A DNA stretch of 64,000 bases from Mycoplasma sp. 2045. GTDB lineage: Bacteria > Bacillota_I > Bacilli_A > Mycoplasmatales > Metamycoplasmataceae. Shown piece after piece: positions 8,852 through 20,021 of the stretch. Position 1 is the first letter of the stretch; the number at the start of each line of letters is the position of its first letter. Made by a program: the position numbers and the translations under genes. The stretch lies in contig NZ_CP102083.1 of assembly GCF_024582715.1 (NCBI RefSeq), forward strand, positions 372,001 to 436,000, given 5' to 3'. The notes under the pieces are model-generated. The model searched no databases. It saw nothing but the letters and a program-made list of their open reading frames with translations, and was not told the origin of the DNA.

Positions 8852-10777
8852 GTTTGAAGCATATTCTCATAGTTGAGCATATAGATTTTTATTTTTTATA
8901 AGTTCATCGTGAGAACCTTGTTCAATGATTTGTCCATCATTTATAACAATTATTTTAGTAGCATTTTTAACTGTGCTTAATCTGTGAGCTATGATAAATG
9001 ATGTTTTGTTTTGAAGTAACTTATCGGTTGCTTTTTCTATTTGAAATTCTGTATGTGTATCAATATTAGATGTTGCTTCATCTAATATTAAAACTATTGG
9101 ATTTTTATAGCTGGCTCTAGCTATAGAAATAAGTTGTTTTTGTCCTTGAGATAAATTAGAACTTGAATTAGTTAACATAGTTGAATATTTATCATCTAGT
9201 TTTTCTATATGTTCAACTAAATTAGTTGTTCTTAAAACATTAGATAGCATTTGTTCGTCATATAAATCAGAACCATATGTTATATTATTTTGAATTGTAT
9301 CTGTAAATAATCTTGTTTCCTGAAGCACATAACCAATAGATTTTCTAAGAGAATATTTATCAATATTCTCAATAGGTATATTGTCATACAATATCACTCC
9401 ATCAGTTGCTTCATAAAATCTAGTTATTAAGTTAACTATTGTTGTTTTTCCAGCACCAGTTGGCCCAACAAATGCAATTTTATCTCCTGGATTAGCTACA
9501 AAACTAATATCTTTTAATGTGTATTTTTCATCATTTTCATTGTATTTAAAATATACATTTTTAAATTCAATTTTACCTTGTGCTTTTTGGTAAATGATTT
9601 GATTTCCTACTTGTGTTTTTCAAGCATAGAAACCATCTTTATCATTTAAATTAACTTCAGTGTATTTATCATTTTCATTAATTACTTTAACTAATTTGAT
9701 AGTTCCTTGATTAATTTCGCTTTTTTGAGCTAATATATCGAAAACTCTTTTTGAACCAGCTAACGCAAGCATAAATGAGCTTACTGTTTGAGTCATTGTT
9801 GAAATTGGGCCTGAGAAACTTTTAGCTGATTGAGAAAATGAAACAACAATACCTATTGTTAATCCCAAAGCAACTCCGTTACCTGATTGGTTTGTGATAA
9901 CAACAATTGCTCCAATCATAATAACAAGAGCATAAGCAATGTTGCTTAAGTTCTTTGATAAAGGTCATATGATTGAAGAAATAAATTCAGATTTAAAACT
10001 GTTTTTAGTTACTGTGTTATTAATATCAGAGAACTTCTTAACTACATTAGTACTTTGACCATACATTTTAATAGTTTTAAGTCCTAAAATAACTTCTTCT
10101 GCATAACCTATCATTTGACCGTTATTTTTTTGTTTATTAATAAAGTACTTACTTGATTTTTTACTAATAATGTATGCACTAAGTGCTATTAGTATTGTTA
10201 AAGCAACCATTATTAAACTAAGTAATCAGTTAAGTACAAATAAGATTGTAAGTGATACAGTTAAAGTTATAAACGATTGAATAATTGTAATTATTGTTCT
10301 TGATAGAAACATTCTAAGTGTATCTATATCTGAAGTAAATCTAGATACTAGATTACCTTTAGATTTAGAATCAAAGTATTTAATAGGTAAAGTTTGTATA
10401 TGCTCATACAAGTCCAAACGTAGTTTAGTCATTGTTTTATAGGTAATAGATATCATTATTCTATTAGCTATGAAATCACAAATAATACTTGTTAAGAAAA
10501 TAAGTGCAGATACACAAATAATTATGTAAAACTTATCTTCATTAAATGGATTTGTTCCTAACAATAATTTGTCAACTATTACATATCCTAAAAATAGTTG
10601 GTTATATATATTACCCATTGCACTAAATATAACTAAAGTAAAAGCTAAAAGCAATCATCCTTTATTATGTTTTCATAATAAAGAAACTAACTTCTTAAAT
10701 GAATCTAACTTTTCTTCTTTAGTTAGTTTTAAATTAAGATTGTGATTAGGTGATTTAAATGATTGCATCGACCTCAT
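8846..10777 (-). CDS. ABC exporter half-transporter (catalytic NBD)
   Basis: This 643-aa half-transporter has an N-terminal six-helix membrane domain (first helix about residues 35-58, WLLLAFTLVIFSAMG) and a nucleotide-binding domain. Motifs: Walker A GPTGAGKTT at about 441, Q-loop YVLQETRLF, signature LSQGQ (not LSGGQ) at about 541, Walker B LILDEATSNID with catalytic Glu at about 562, and switch His in IIAHRLS at about 595. The start ATG at 10777 has GCAGGAGG upstream and lies inside the preceding gene (23-nt overlap); an ATG three codons later is possible. With the partner at 10755-12515 it should form a heterodimer in which only one ATP site is canonical. Substrate unknown. Confidence 0.9.
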
Positions 10778-12515
10778 CTAAACCTCCTGCATTTTGTTGT
10801 GATTGGTATAGTTCATTATAGTATTCACTATGTTTAAGTAAATACTCGTGATTACCTTGAATTTGGATTTTTCCATCTTGTAGCAAGATGATATTGTCAC
10901 AATCTTTGATTGAGCTAATCTTTTGTGCAATGATAATTTTGGTGCAATTTTGTAATTTTGACACAGCATTTTTCACATGATTTTCTGTTTTAGAATCAAG
11001 CGCTGATGTTGAGTCATCTAAAATTAAGATTTTAGGTTGTTTAAGCAATGATTGAGCAATTGCTAATCTTTGTTTTTGACCACCAGAGAAGTTTCTTCCT
11101 CTTTGTTCTACTATGTGATCTAATTTATCTTCTAATCCATACACATAGTCATAAATGTTTGCTTCTGATAATGCTTGATAAATTTGCTCATCAGTTGCAT
11201 CAGGATTAGCAAAAAGCATATTTTCTCTAATAGTTCCTTTAAATAAAGTTGGATCTTGAAATACAACCGAAATCTGTTGTCTTAGATTATCTTTTTGAAT
11301 CTTATTAATGTTAATCCCATCAATTAAAATAGCTCCTTCTTTAACTGAATAAAATCTAGGGATTAAGTTAATAAGTGTAGTTTTTCCTGAACCAGTTTGT
11401 CCTATAATTCCAAATGAACTATTAGCTGGAATTCTAAAATTAATATTTTTGAGTGCTTGATGACTTGAATTTGTATATGCAAATGAAACATTCTTAAATT
11501 CAATGTCACCAATTACATTGTGGTTGATTGCGTCTTTTGAATCTAATATAGTAGGAACATAATTTAAAATTTCTTTAATTCTTTTTGAAGCAGGAATTGA
11601 CATTAAAATTTGACTTAAAACGTTCATAATTCCCATTAGAGAACCTGAAACCATTCAGATGTATGAACCGAATGCCATAATTGTTCCAATTTGAATTTTT
11701 TGTCCTAAATACAATTGTGTTCCAACTATCGCAAGTGTAATAAATGAGCTATAAATTATTCCATTAATTAATAAGCTGTTAAAAGTTAAGTACTTATTAA
11801 CTTTAATATTAGTATCTTTAAGTGTATTAGCTAAAGATGCAACTTTGTTGTATTCTGAGTTTTCAGTTACATATGATTTGATTGTTCTAAAGCTGTTTAA
11901 GTTTTCTTGAATTTTTTGATTGTATAAATCATATTGTTTATACATTAGTTTGAATTTAGGAAAACTAATAAATCAGATTAAAACAAAGAAACCACATAAT
12001 ATTGGTAATGTTACTAAGAATATAGATGATAAAGTCAATGATAGTTTAATTGACATTATAAGTGACAATAAGAAGATAATAGGTAACCTAATAAAAGTTC
12101 CGATTATGAACCTAAATGACATTTGAACATTATTCACATCTATATTAAGTCTATTTAAGATAGAACCATTTGTAAAATGATCAATATCTTCAAATGAAAA
12201 TTCATTAACTTGTTTAATTATTGCGTTTCTGATGTTTTGGGCATATCTAGTGGATGCAATATTTGAAAAATATGCACCTAATATACCTGTTAGAAGCGCA
12301 ATAAGAGCAAGAGCTATTAGAATAGTTCCTTTTTGTAGTACAAAATTAATATCAGCAGTATTGTTTTGCAATGCATTAATTACGTCTTTTGAAACATCAG
12401 GTAAAAATACCTGCATTAAAACTTCTACTAAAATTGTAAAAATAGACAAAAGACCATATATTCGAATGCCTTTTGTCAATTTTCAGAAAGTAATTTTTGG
12501 AATTGGTTTTTGCAT
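10755..12515 (-). CDS. ABC exporter half-transporter (degenerate NBD)
   Basis: This 586-aa half-transporter has a membrane domain over residues ~15-300 and an NBD with Walker A GQTGSGKTT at about 368, signature FSGGQ at about 475 and Walker B ILILDDSTSALD at about 498. The catalytic Glu is Asp, and the switch His is Gln (IIIAQKISS). Its canonical signature pairs with the partner's Walker sites to build the active site, while its own Walker/H-loop residues form the degenerate one. This is the layout known for asymmetric heterodimeric exporters such as the BmrCD and TM287/288 types. It starts 1 nt after the ArsR-type gene (TAATATG), so co-expression with that regulator is likely. Confidence 0.9.
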
Positions 12516-12516
12516 A

Positions 12517-12903
12517 TTATTTTTTGTTTACGCTTGAAACGTATTTTAAGTTGTGATTGTGTTCTCCAACTTCCATTACGTGTCCATCTCCAAAACATTT
12601 GCAAGCCATTTTGTCAAGTAAAGCAGGATCTGAGTGTTCCATAATTTCTTCAACTAAGTAACCATATTGTTTTTTAAATTCATTTGTTACATAGTATTTT
12701 GATTTTTTACCTTGTTTTGTTCTAGCTACCACTTTGTCTCTTCTTAAATCACCTAAGTGTTTTGAAACGTTAGCTTGTTTTTCCTTTAAAAGGTCAACTA
12801 AATCTAAAACGTCACATTCTTTTTCGTGACAAGTAAATAAGTGAATAATTAAATTTCTTTTAACGTCCTTAGACATAAATGTTAAAAATTTTTCGATTGT
12901 CAT
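12517..12903 (-). CDS. ArsR-family winged-helix regulator, Cys/His-rich
   Basis: This 128-aa protein has the ArsR/SmtB helix-turn-helix: ECDVLDLVDLLKEKQANVSKHLGDLRRDKVV, with recognition helix VSKHLGDLR, then a wing (RTKQGKKSKYYV). A cluster TCHEKECDV lies where ArsR proteins keep ligand-binding cysteines, and the C-terminus is rich in Cys/His (ACKCFGDGHVMEVGEHNHN). Such residues commonly bind soft or transition metals and release DNA on binding. It is directly upstream of the ABC exporter pair in the same operon, so it may regulate that operon in response to a metal or redox signal (inference). The helicase gene ends 18 nt before it. Confidence 0.85.
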   Translation of the reverse strand: MTIEKFLTFMSKDVKRNLIIHLFTCHEKECDVLDLVDLLKEKQANVSKHLGDLRRDKVVARTKQGKKSKYYVTNEFKKQYGYLVEEIMEHSDPALLDKMACKCFGDGHVMEVGEHNHNLKYVSSVNKK

Positions 12904-12921
12904 GATAAGTTCTCCTATCTA

Positions 12922-15900
12922 TTAAAAGTCATCGTATTGTCCATCATAAATTCATTCTTCTGTTTTATCTTGCATCGTTGGATGAATTATATGAGATTTT
13001 TTCTTATTTAACACTTCTTCTGCTTGTTCAACTTTATCAAGTGTTATTTGTTCTTCTTTTGTAACAGCTCTTGGGTTAAATGATTCAAAATTTAATACAA
13101 AATTATCATCATCTTCATCGCTGTAATCTAGGTCATCTACTTGTGATTCTTGTGAATCTGTAGAAGTTTGTTGTTCTTTAGTACTGTCTGCAACAAATTC
13201 TTGTGTTATTTGTTCTTCTATATTTTCTGGTTTGATTTGGAAAATGTCATCAAATGATGAATCAATTTCACTTTGGTTAATGAATGGTTCTTCTGTTGGT
13301 TGTTCTTCTTTAAATACTGTTTCTTCTACAGCAACAGGTTCTTCATTAACTTCTTCATTTTGTATATCTTCTATTATTTTTTCAGTTTCAATATTATCAT
13401 TTGAAACTTCATTGTCTTCAAATGTCCAGATTTCTTCATAAACATCTGAATCATTTTGATTTTCTATTTTATTATCATTTTCTGAGTTTGATTCATCAAC
13501 TAATTCATCTTCTGAATCAATTTCTTCTTCAAGTGTGTCTTCGACTTCTTCAGGTTCATTTTGTTCTTCAATACTTTCTGAAGTTTTGCTCTCCATAACT
13601 TCATCTTCATCAGATGAACCAAAGTAAAAGATTTGTTCCTCTACAACAGTTTCTGTTATAGGTTCAGCTTTTTCTTCTGAGTGAATTACAACTTGCTCTG
13701 CAGTTTGTTCTTCAGCTTCGATTATTTGTTCATCATTAATATTTAAATCAACTTCATCTACTTCTTCAGCAATTGGTTCAATTGTGATTTGTGCAGTTAA
13801 AATTTGATTTTGTACTTGTGGTTCTTTAGCAACTTCGTGTTCTGCAGTTTTGTTAATTGTGTAAGTATTTGTTACTTGACCTTTTGAAGTTGATTTAAAC
13901 TCTTTTGTTTTTTCAGGTGTGAATCAACTATCGATTTGATTTTGAATTCAAATTCAGTTAATAGGTGTAACAACTTCCACATCATATGATTTAGATTTTA
14001 AGAATTTAACAGCATCATATAAAGACACGAAGTTTTCTTTTGAATTTGCATAGTACATTGTATCAAATGAAATACATTTGAATGGTATTTTGTTGTATGT
14101 AACTACAATGTCTATATCTAATGAACCAACTATGTAATCTTTGAACACTTCAAAGTTTGGATCATATGCAATTGCACTTTTAATTCTATTAAATACTAAG
14201 TTTTTAAATCAGTCGTCCTTGAGTTTAGTATTTGAAATTGAATAATGGTTTTGATCAAATGATTCTTTGATTTCAATTCTTCTTTGTTCTGATTCTTTTT
14301 CTAAGAATTGAAGTCAAGATTTGAACACTCTAATATCGTCAGATATTTCAGGTGTTAAAATGATATCTTCAGATTTGATTGTCTTAATGATAATCATTTT
14401 TTCTTTAGCACGTGAAATCGCAACGTTAAGAGCATTTTTACCACCTGGACGTGAAACGTATGTAGATGATAATTTTGTGTTCTTATCGTAAGCAATTGTT
14501 GCAATAACTAAGTCAGCTTCGTCCCCTTGGATGTTTTCAATGTTTCTGATTAAAAGTCTCTTGCTGTGAATTGCTTTTTCAAGTAATGGATATTGATTGT
14601 AAATCAATTCTGTTATGTAATTACTTTGTTTAACGTTAAATGATAAAAGAATTATTTTCTTATATTTATCTACATTTTCTATTACTTTGTCTATAGCTAA
14701 TTTAGCTTCAACGATGTTTTTGTTTTGGTCTCAAGAACCATCTACTTGGTAAACTTCAATTGGTTCATTATTTCAAGCATTAGCAGCATCTAAAACGTTA
14801 AGTTTACTTTGGTAGAAAGTTTTTGATGAGAATCCCATAAGCTCAGCGTGATTTGAACGGTAATTCTTATCAAGCATAACATTATGAACTCCTAATGAAA
14901 GTGCATAATCTAGAACTGATTCAACTTTACCGAAAATCGAATCATCTGTAATACGTTGCACGAATCAAGAAGTGGGCTTCATTTGCTCTGTGTCACCAGC
15001 AAAGATTTTGAATTTTGCTAAATAAAGAATTGGAATGGCATTTTCAATGAAAATCTGACTTGATTCATCAAGGATTGCATAATCAAATTCTTCTTTAGAT
15101 CAACCTGATAAATCCGTGTTAGGTGTAGCGACTACAATAGGGAATAATTGTTTAATCATTCCAGTGAATTTTTTAACAAATCTGTAAGGTTCTAAGTTTT
15201 GAATTCTTACTGATTGAGCAAATTCTCTATATTCTTTTTTAAGTTTTTCGTCAAATTTATTAATTCTAGCCACTATTAAGTGAGCTACAAAGTCTCTGAC
15301 TTCTTCTATACTCATTCTTTGTGCTCTAGGTTGAATGTTTTTGTAAGCTGTAATTAAATTATTAAGTTTTTTAAATGGACTGTGTTCTGAATTAATGTGC
15401 TCAAACCCAATTGCGTTTACAAATTTCATTAAATCATTTAATGAACCATTGAATGTAGGTAATTTTTCGTCAATTAAGTTACCTAATTCTTTTAGTCTTC
15501 TATATTCTTTTACAAATGGTAAATATTTATATTTACTTAATTTAAGTAATTCTTTAGCTGTTTGATGGTTTGTTGGTTCAATTGGATATTTAACATCTTT
15601 TGGAAGTGACAATAGAAACTCGATGTCTGTTAAATGATCGAAATCTTGCTTTTGTGATGCAAAGTAGTAATAAGTTAATAAAACATCTTTTGCAAGTGAA
15701 TCATTTAGATATTCAGAAGCAGCATCTATAAAGTTAATTTCGCTTTCCGAAATAACATTTAAAGGATGGAATCCATTTGTTCCACTAAAGTTCTCAAGCA
15801 TATCTAAGTATTTTTTAATAGGTTCATAGAATGATTTTCTGTTTGTATTCTTTGTATTCAATATAAATAAGCAGAATGCAGATAAATCATCTAATCTATT

Positions 15901-17043
15901 TTTAATAACTTCAAGTGCAGCTCTCTTTTGTGAAGCAACAATTGCTGTTTTCTTTCTTACTAAGATGTTAGCTAATATATTAACTATTGTTTGAGATTTA
16001 CCTGTACCAGGTGGACCTCAAATAACAGTGTTTTGAAGCATTGAACTTATAATAGCCTTATCTTGAGATAAGTTTGAATCTGTTATCTTGATTAATCCTG
16101 TGTTATCTCTATATGTATTATGCTCAACTGTAGCTTTATAAATGTTTTTATTAAACTCAACTTTGATGATATTATCAATTTCATCTTTTTGAGCAATCTC
16201 TTTCATTCTGTTTCTAGCATAGCCACCTCAAGGTTGGTAAATTCCTAAAACAGCACCTGGATGGAATTTAATGTTTTCATTAGTAATTTCTTCCTCAGGA
16301 TTTGAGATTTTCTCAAAAGGATTTTTAAGTGAAACTGGTAAATCAAATAAATCGTTTCAATCTTCTTGCAACTTATTAATTAAAGTAGAAATCTTGTAGT
16401 CTTTAAATTCTGCGTCAATAGAAATCTTGAAATCATTATTATTTAAGAAGAATACAAGTTTTTCATTAACTTTAATATCTCCATCTGATTTAATAATTGG
16501 TTTACCATTTACAAAATCAATTGAAGCTTGTTTTAAGAATAAAGGAGCATAAATGAATTTGTCATCTTTCTTAAGTGAAATAAATAGGAAACCTATATAT
16601 AAAGGTCAAATATTTGTTTCATCAAGAATATTAGTCACTTTGTCATCTAACAATTTTCATTGTGTGATTGACTTTTGTAACATTAACTGTAAGTCATTTA
16701 AAATCTTTTTCTTGTAGTATTCTCAATCTTGTTGTACGTTTTCTAAATTAACTTTAATTTTTAAATGATGCAATACATTAAGTTTGCTTTCTAAATATAA
16801 GACCAAGTTATCAGGTCCTGATATATTAGAAATCTTTTCAATCAAAGTAATTACATTATTGTCTAGCGCGCTTATTTGAAATGTTTCATTGTTATAAAAC
16901 GTATCTCAGTTTTTATCTCCTATAAGCGAATACAAGTCATAAAAGTATTTATTTTGTATTTTAGTAAATATAGAAGAGTCAGTCTGCGAAATATCTAATA
17001 AGTTATCTAGAATAATCTTATATTTGTTTTGTTCTTTACTCAT
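12922..17043 (-). CDS. Superfamily I (Upf1-like) helicase with acidic C-terminal tail
   Basis: The protein is 1373 aa. Residues 1-340 are a poorly characterised N-terminal part. Walker A GPPGTGKSQT is near 343, Walker B LDESSQ near 653, motif III GDTEQMKP near 678, the motif V-like GDEADLVIATIAYD near 838 and motif VI NVAISRAKEK near 874. These are the hallmarks of DNA2/NAM7/Upf1-like SF1 helicases. After it, residues ~960-1035 (VGSLDIDIVVTYNKIPFKCI) resemble the nuclease-fold domain seen after such helicases, though a catalytic set is not evident. The last ~320 residues are a low-complexity tail of Glu/Asp with Gln, Val and Thr. The start ATG at 17043 has GAGGTT upstream. Role in nucleic-acid metabolism is inferred; the substrate is unknown. 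Confidence 0.85.
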
Positions 17044-17055
17044 TTTGTAACCTCA

Positions 17056-17409
17056 TTATTTTACTTGTTGTTCTAATTGTCTTAATGTTTCATTAGCATA
17101 CTCACCAAGTGTTATAGATACTTTAGAACTAGATAATAAAATTCCACTTACACCTTTTAATTCTTTTAAAGCTTCTGTATCGACTTTGTTGTTTGATTTA
17201 ACTCTTACAACTAGTCTACTTATTTTAACTTCAAAGTTATCAATATTTTCTTTAGTACCTAGAGCACTAACTAATTGTTCAACTTTGAAAGGAAGTTTGT
17301 TACTTTGGTAAATAGTATTCTTAGCTTTCTTTTCTTTGTTTCATTTAATTCATATGAAACCTAACGTAATAATAGTTAGAAAAATAATCTTTGTCATTTG
17401 TTTAGTCAT
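17056..17409 (-). CDS. Membrane-anchored EIIB-like protein lacking the catalytic Cys
   Basis: This 117-aa protein contains two TGA Trp codons. Residues ~7-22 (IIFLTIITLGFIWIKW) are a single membrane anchor. Residues ~40-110 match the glucose-type PTS EIIB fold: VEQLVSALGTKENI, a strand region VKISRLVVRVK, then VDTEALKELKGVSGILL and VSITLG. In EIIB the phosphorylated Cys sits in the CITRLR-type motif; here the corresponding position reads KISRL, so phosphotransfer is not expected. The gene precedes the helicase by 12 nt, on the same strand. It may be a structural or regulatory relic of EIIB (inference). No Shine-Dalgarno is seen before the ATG at 17409, and an ATG four codons in is an alternative. 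Confidence 0.75.
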
Positions 17410-17572
17410 AGTAATAATTATATTGTAAATATAATTATTATTAAATATTTTTTATATTATATATACATATAATATACATATACACGTGTAAAAATACTTT
17501 TAGCATAGTGTACAAGGCGTTTTAGTCAAAAAATAAAGCTAAATTATTACTAAAAATGCATATATTTTTATA

Positions 17573-17594
17573 TATACATTTTATGTATATATAA
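17573..17594. promoter_or_regulatory. AT-rich dyad in a divergent intergenic region
   Basis: TATATACAT-TTT-ATGTATATA lies between the divergent EIIB-like and degV-type genes. The rest of the 221-nt gap is AT-rich, with several TATA stretches and no ORF. Confidence 0.35.
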
Positions 17595-17617
17595 GACTTT
17601 TTTACAATAAATTGCTA

Positions 17618-17623
17618 TATAAT
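17618..17623 (+). promoter_or_regulatory. -10 element giving a leaderless DegV mRNA
   Basis: TATAAT ends 7 nt before the ATG at 17631, and no ribosome-binding site can fit. This is the same layout as rbfA at 4663. Confidence 0.55.
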
Positions 17624-17630
17624 TTACTCT

Positions 17631-18479
17631 ATGGAAAAAATAGGTATTATCATTGATTCCTTTTCAGGAATCTCAAAAACCGAAGCAGAAGCTCACGGAT
17701 TTTATTATTTACCATTACAGATAGAAATTGATAAAAAAGTTTATCAAGATGGTATAGTTGACCCCCTTGAAGTTTTAGAGCAGCTTGCTACTGCAACTGA
17801 TATTAAAACTTCATCACCAAAATTAGATATCCTTCAAAGCACAGTTAAAAAAGCTGCTGAGGAAAACCAAGAAGTTATTTATTTAGGTATCTCATCTAAA
17901 TTATCTTCTACACCAAATCACGTTGCAGCTATGTCTAATGAATATAAAAACATTCACGTAGTTGATAATCACTTTGCAGGTGTTCAATTATTATATGCAG
18001 CTAAATATGCTAAAAAACTAAGTGAGCAAGGCTTAGAAGTTCAATCTATTATTAATCATCTTGCTAAACTAAATCAAAAATCACACACATTTTTACTCCC
18101 TATGAACTTAAAATATTTAATTTCAGGTGGTAGATTATCATCAGTTAAAAAGTTTATCGCTTCAAAAGTAAGCATTTATCCTGTTCTTTCATATGATAAA
18201 AATGATGCAGTTTCGTTTGTTTCATTCAAATTAACTTCATCAGGTGCTATTAAAAAACTATTTGAAAAAGTAATAGAAGCAGTTGATAAACCAGAAGATT
18301 ACGTTTTCACTTGAATGCATGGTATAGATGAAAAAGTTAATAAATTAGTTCAAGAACAAGCGCAAAAACACTCAATTAAACTTGTTAATGAGCAACTTAC
18401 TTCAAGCGTTATTTCAGTTCACACAGGTCCTGAAGCTTTTGCTATTATGATAACTCCAAAAGAAGGTTACGATGCCTAG
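17631..18479 (+). CDS. DegV family protein (fatty-acid binding)
   Basis: The protein is 282 aa, the normal length for DegV/FakB proteins, which bind a fatty acid and present it to a kinase or transfer system in Firmicutes. Visible family features: IGIIIDSFSGISK at the N-terminus, the SSPKL segment at about residue 61, GISSKLSSTPNHVA at about 86, VVDNHFAGVQLLYA at about 112, MNLKYLISGGRLS at about 161 and the C-terminal HTGPEAFAIMI. In mycoplasmas, which scavenge lipids, a role in fatty-acid uptake or incorporation is plausible. The stop overlaps the next start by 8 nt. Transcription appears leaderless. Confidence 0.9.
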
Positions 18480-18702
18480 ACAAAAGAAAAATGCTAAAAA
18501 ACCAGGTTACTCAACAATCAAATCAGAGAAAAAATATACTCAATTAGTTGATTTAGTAATCGAAGAGAATGTTAAAGATGAAACATCTGTTAAAAGATAT
18601 AAGAAAAACAGACTAGCATATATACTAGCTATTTTCTCTTTAGTTCTATTAATTGCATTAGTAGCTGTGTTAATTACAGCTATTGCACTTAAATGAATAT
18701 AA
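18472..18702 (+). CDS. Small membrane protein
   Basis: This 76-aa protein has a basic N-terminus (MPRQKKNAKKPGY), a charged stretch, and one strong C-terminal membrane helix (residues ~50-73, YILAIFSLVLLIALVAVLIT) ending KWI with a TGA Trp. Its ATG lies inside the end of the degV-type gene, so translation is coupled. Not recognised beyond this. The tail-anchored layout suggests the soluble part faces the cytosol (inference). Confidence 0.7.
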
Positions 18703-18714
18703 TTACATAATCAA

Positions 18715-18748
18715 AAACATCTTAACGTAGTTGTTAAGATGTTTTTTT
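18715..18748 (+). terminator. Rho-independent terminator
   Basis: Stem AAACATCTTAAC / GTTAAGATGTTT with a 6-nt loop and T7. Confidence 0.88.
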
Positions 18749-18781
18749 AATCTGATTTTAGTGTTTTTGTGTTTAACTTGA

Positions 18782-19204
18782 CTAAATTTGATTATTTAAT
18801 CGATTTATTTGAATTACTTTTACATTTCTTAGATTGTCCATAACCTTATCGTGAATGATTTGTAGAATTTCTAATTCATTAAACTCACTAATTTTCTTAT
18901 GTAGTACTTCATGATTAATGTTGTATGAATTCTTAAATAAGATATCTTCTTTAATTTTAAATATTGTGTTTACATTAAGTTCATAATCAGTTAACCCATC
19001 TGCAGTGTATAAAAGTACACCCATATCAGTGTCTAACTTGAATTTTTTGTGTTTAACCTCACAGAATAAGTATTCATTACCCACTTGTAAGATTGGCATA
19101 ATTAATTTATGAGTCATTTTCGATTTTTTAAATAAGAAGTCGAATAAATCATCACTGATTTCGTGAACTTCAAATAAATCTATAAGTTTTTCTTTATTTT
19201 TCAT
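18782..19204 (-). CDS. Hypothetical protein
   Basis: The protein is 140 aa from the ATG at 19204, which follows GAGGTG at a good distance; an earlier in-frame ATG at 19216 overlaps that ribosome site and is less likely. It is a soluble, charged protein (KLIDLFEVHEISDDLFDFLF, MPILQVGNEYLFCEVKHKKF) with no membrane segment or motif I recognise. It lies downstream of deoC, but a terminator separates them. Confidence 0.6.
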   Translation of the reverse strand: MKNKEKLIDLFEVHEISDDLFDFLFKKSKMTHKLIMPILQVGNEYLFCEVKHKKFKLDTDMGVLLYTADGLTDYELNVNTIFKIKEDILFKNSYNINHEVLHKKISEFNELEILQIIHDKVMDNLRNVKVIQINRLNNQI

Positions 19205-19264
19205 TTTGCACCTCATTTATTTAGTAAATTTAGTCAAATTTGAACTTAAATTGAATAAAGCGCA

Positions 19265-19296
19265 TTAAAAAATCACCATCTTATGATAGTGATTAA
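19265..19296 (-). terminator. Rho-independent terminator of the deo operon
   Basis: Minus-strand stem AATCACTATC / GATGGTGATT (one mismatch or bulge) followed by T6, 15 nt after the deoC stop. Confidence 0.8.
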
Positions 19297-19310
19297 TAAT
19301 TATTAAAGGA

Positions 19311-19973
19311 TTAGTATCCTTCTTTAGAAGTTTTTCCTTCAACAATAGCGATTGAACGACTTGTTCCAAATCTTGTAGCTCCAGCTTCGTACATTGCGAT
19401 TAAATCATCAATGTTTGCAATTCCTCCAGCTGCTTTGATAAGTAATTTGTCTCCACAAACGCTTTTCATAATTTTAACATCTTCCAATGATGCGCCACGG
19501 AAGCTTGTTCCTGTTGAAGTTTTAATGAATTCAGCGCCTGATTTCATAACGATTTCAGTTGCTTTTCTGATTTCTTCTTCTGATAATAAAGCTGTTTCGA
19601 TGATAACTTTAAGAACTTTATCTCCACAAGCTTCTTTAACTTTTTTGATGTCGTTAAGAACGTATTCGTAGTCTCCTTGTTTGAAACGTCCGATAGCCAT
19701 AACCATATCAATTTCTGTAGCACCATGTTCGATAGCTAATTTAGCTTCGTGTGCTTTAACTGCTGTAATGTTAGCTCCTAAAGGGAAACCAACAACTACA
19801 GTAACACCAATTCCTGTTCCTGCTAATCTTTCAGCTGCGTATTTTGCTCATCCTGAGTTAACACAAACTGTAGCAAAGTCATATTTAATAGCTTCGTCGA
19901 TTAATTTATCAATGTCTTTTTTTTGCGCTTCAGCTTTTAATAAAGTATGATCGATTAATTTGTTGTAATTCAT
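19311..19973 (-). CDS. deoC: Deoxyribose-phosphate aldolase
   Basis: This 220-aa class I aldolase splits 2-deoxyribose-5-phosphate into glyceraldehyde-3-phosphate and acetaldehyde. Family motifs: [10 protein letters not shown] at about residue 7, the [10 protein letters not shown] strand at about 33, GFPLGA at about 64, KVIIETALL at about 130, the Schiff-base Lys in [10 protein letters not shown] at about 150 and IKAAGGI at about 185. It is the last gene of the deoD-deoA-deoC operon. Start ATG at 19973 is followed by [12 protein letters not shown], as in typical homologues. Confidence 0.96.
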
Positions 19974-20021
19974 TTTATCCTTTGTTTAAATTTAACTATT
20001 TAAATTAAGTGTTTAATGTAA

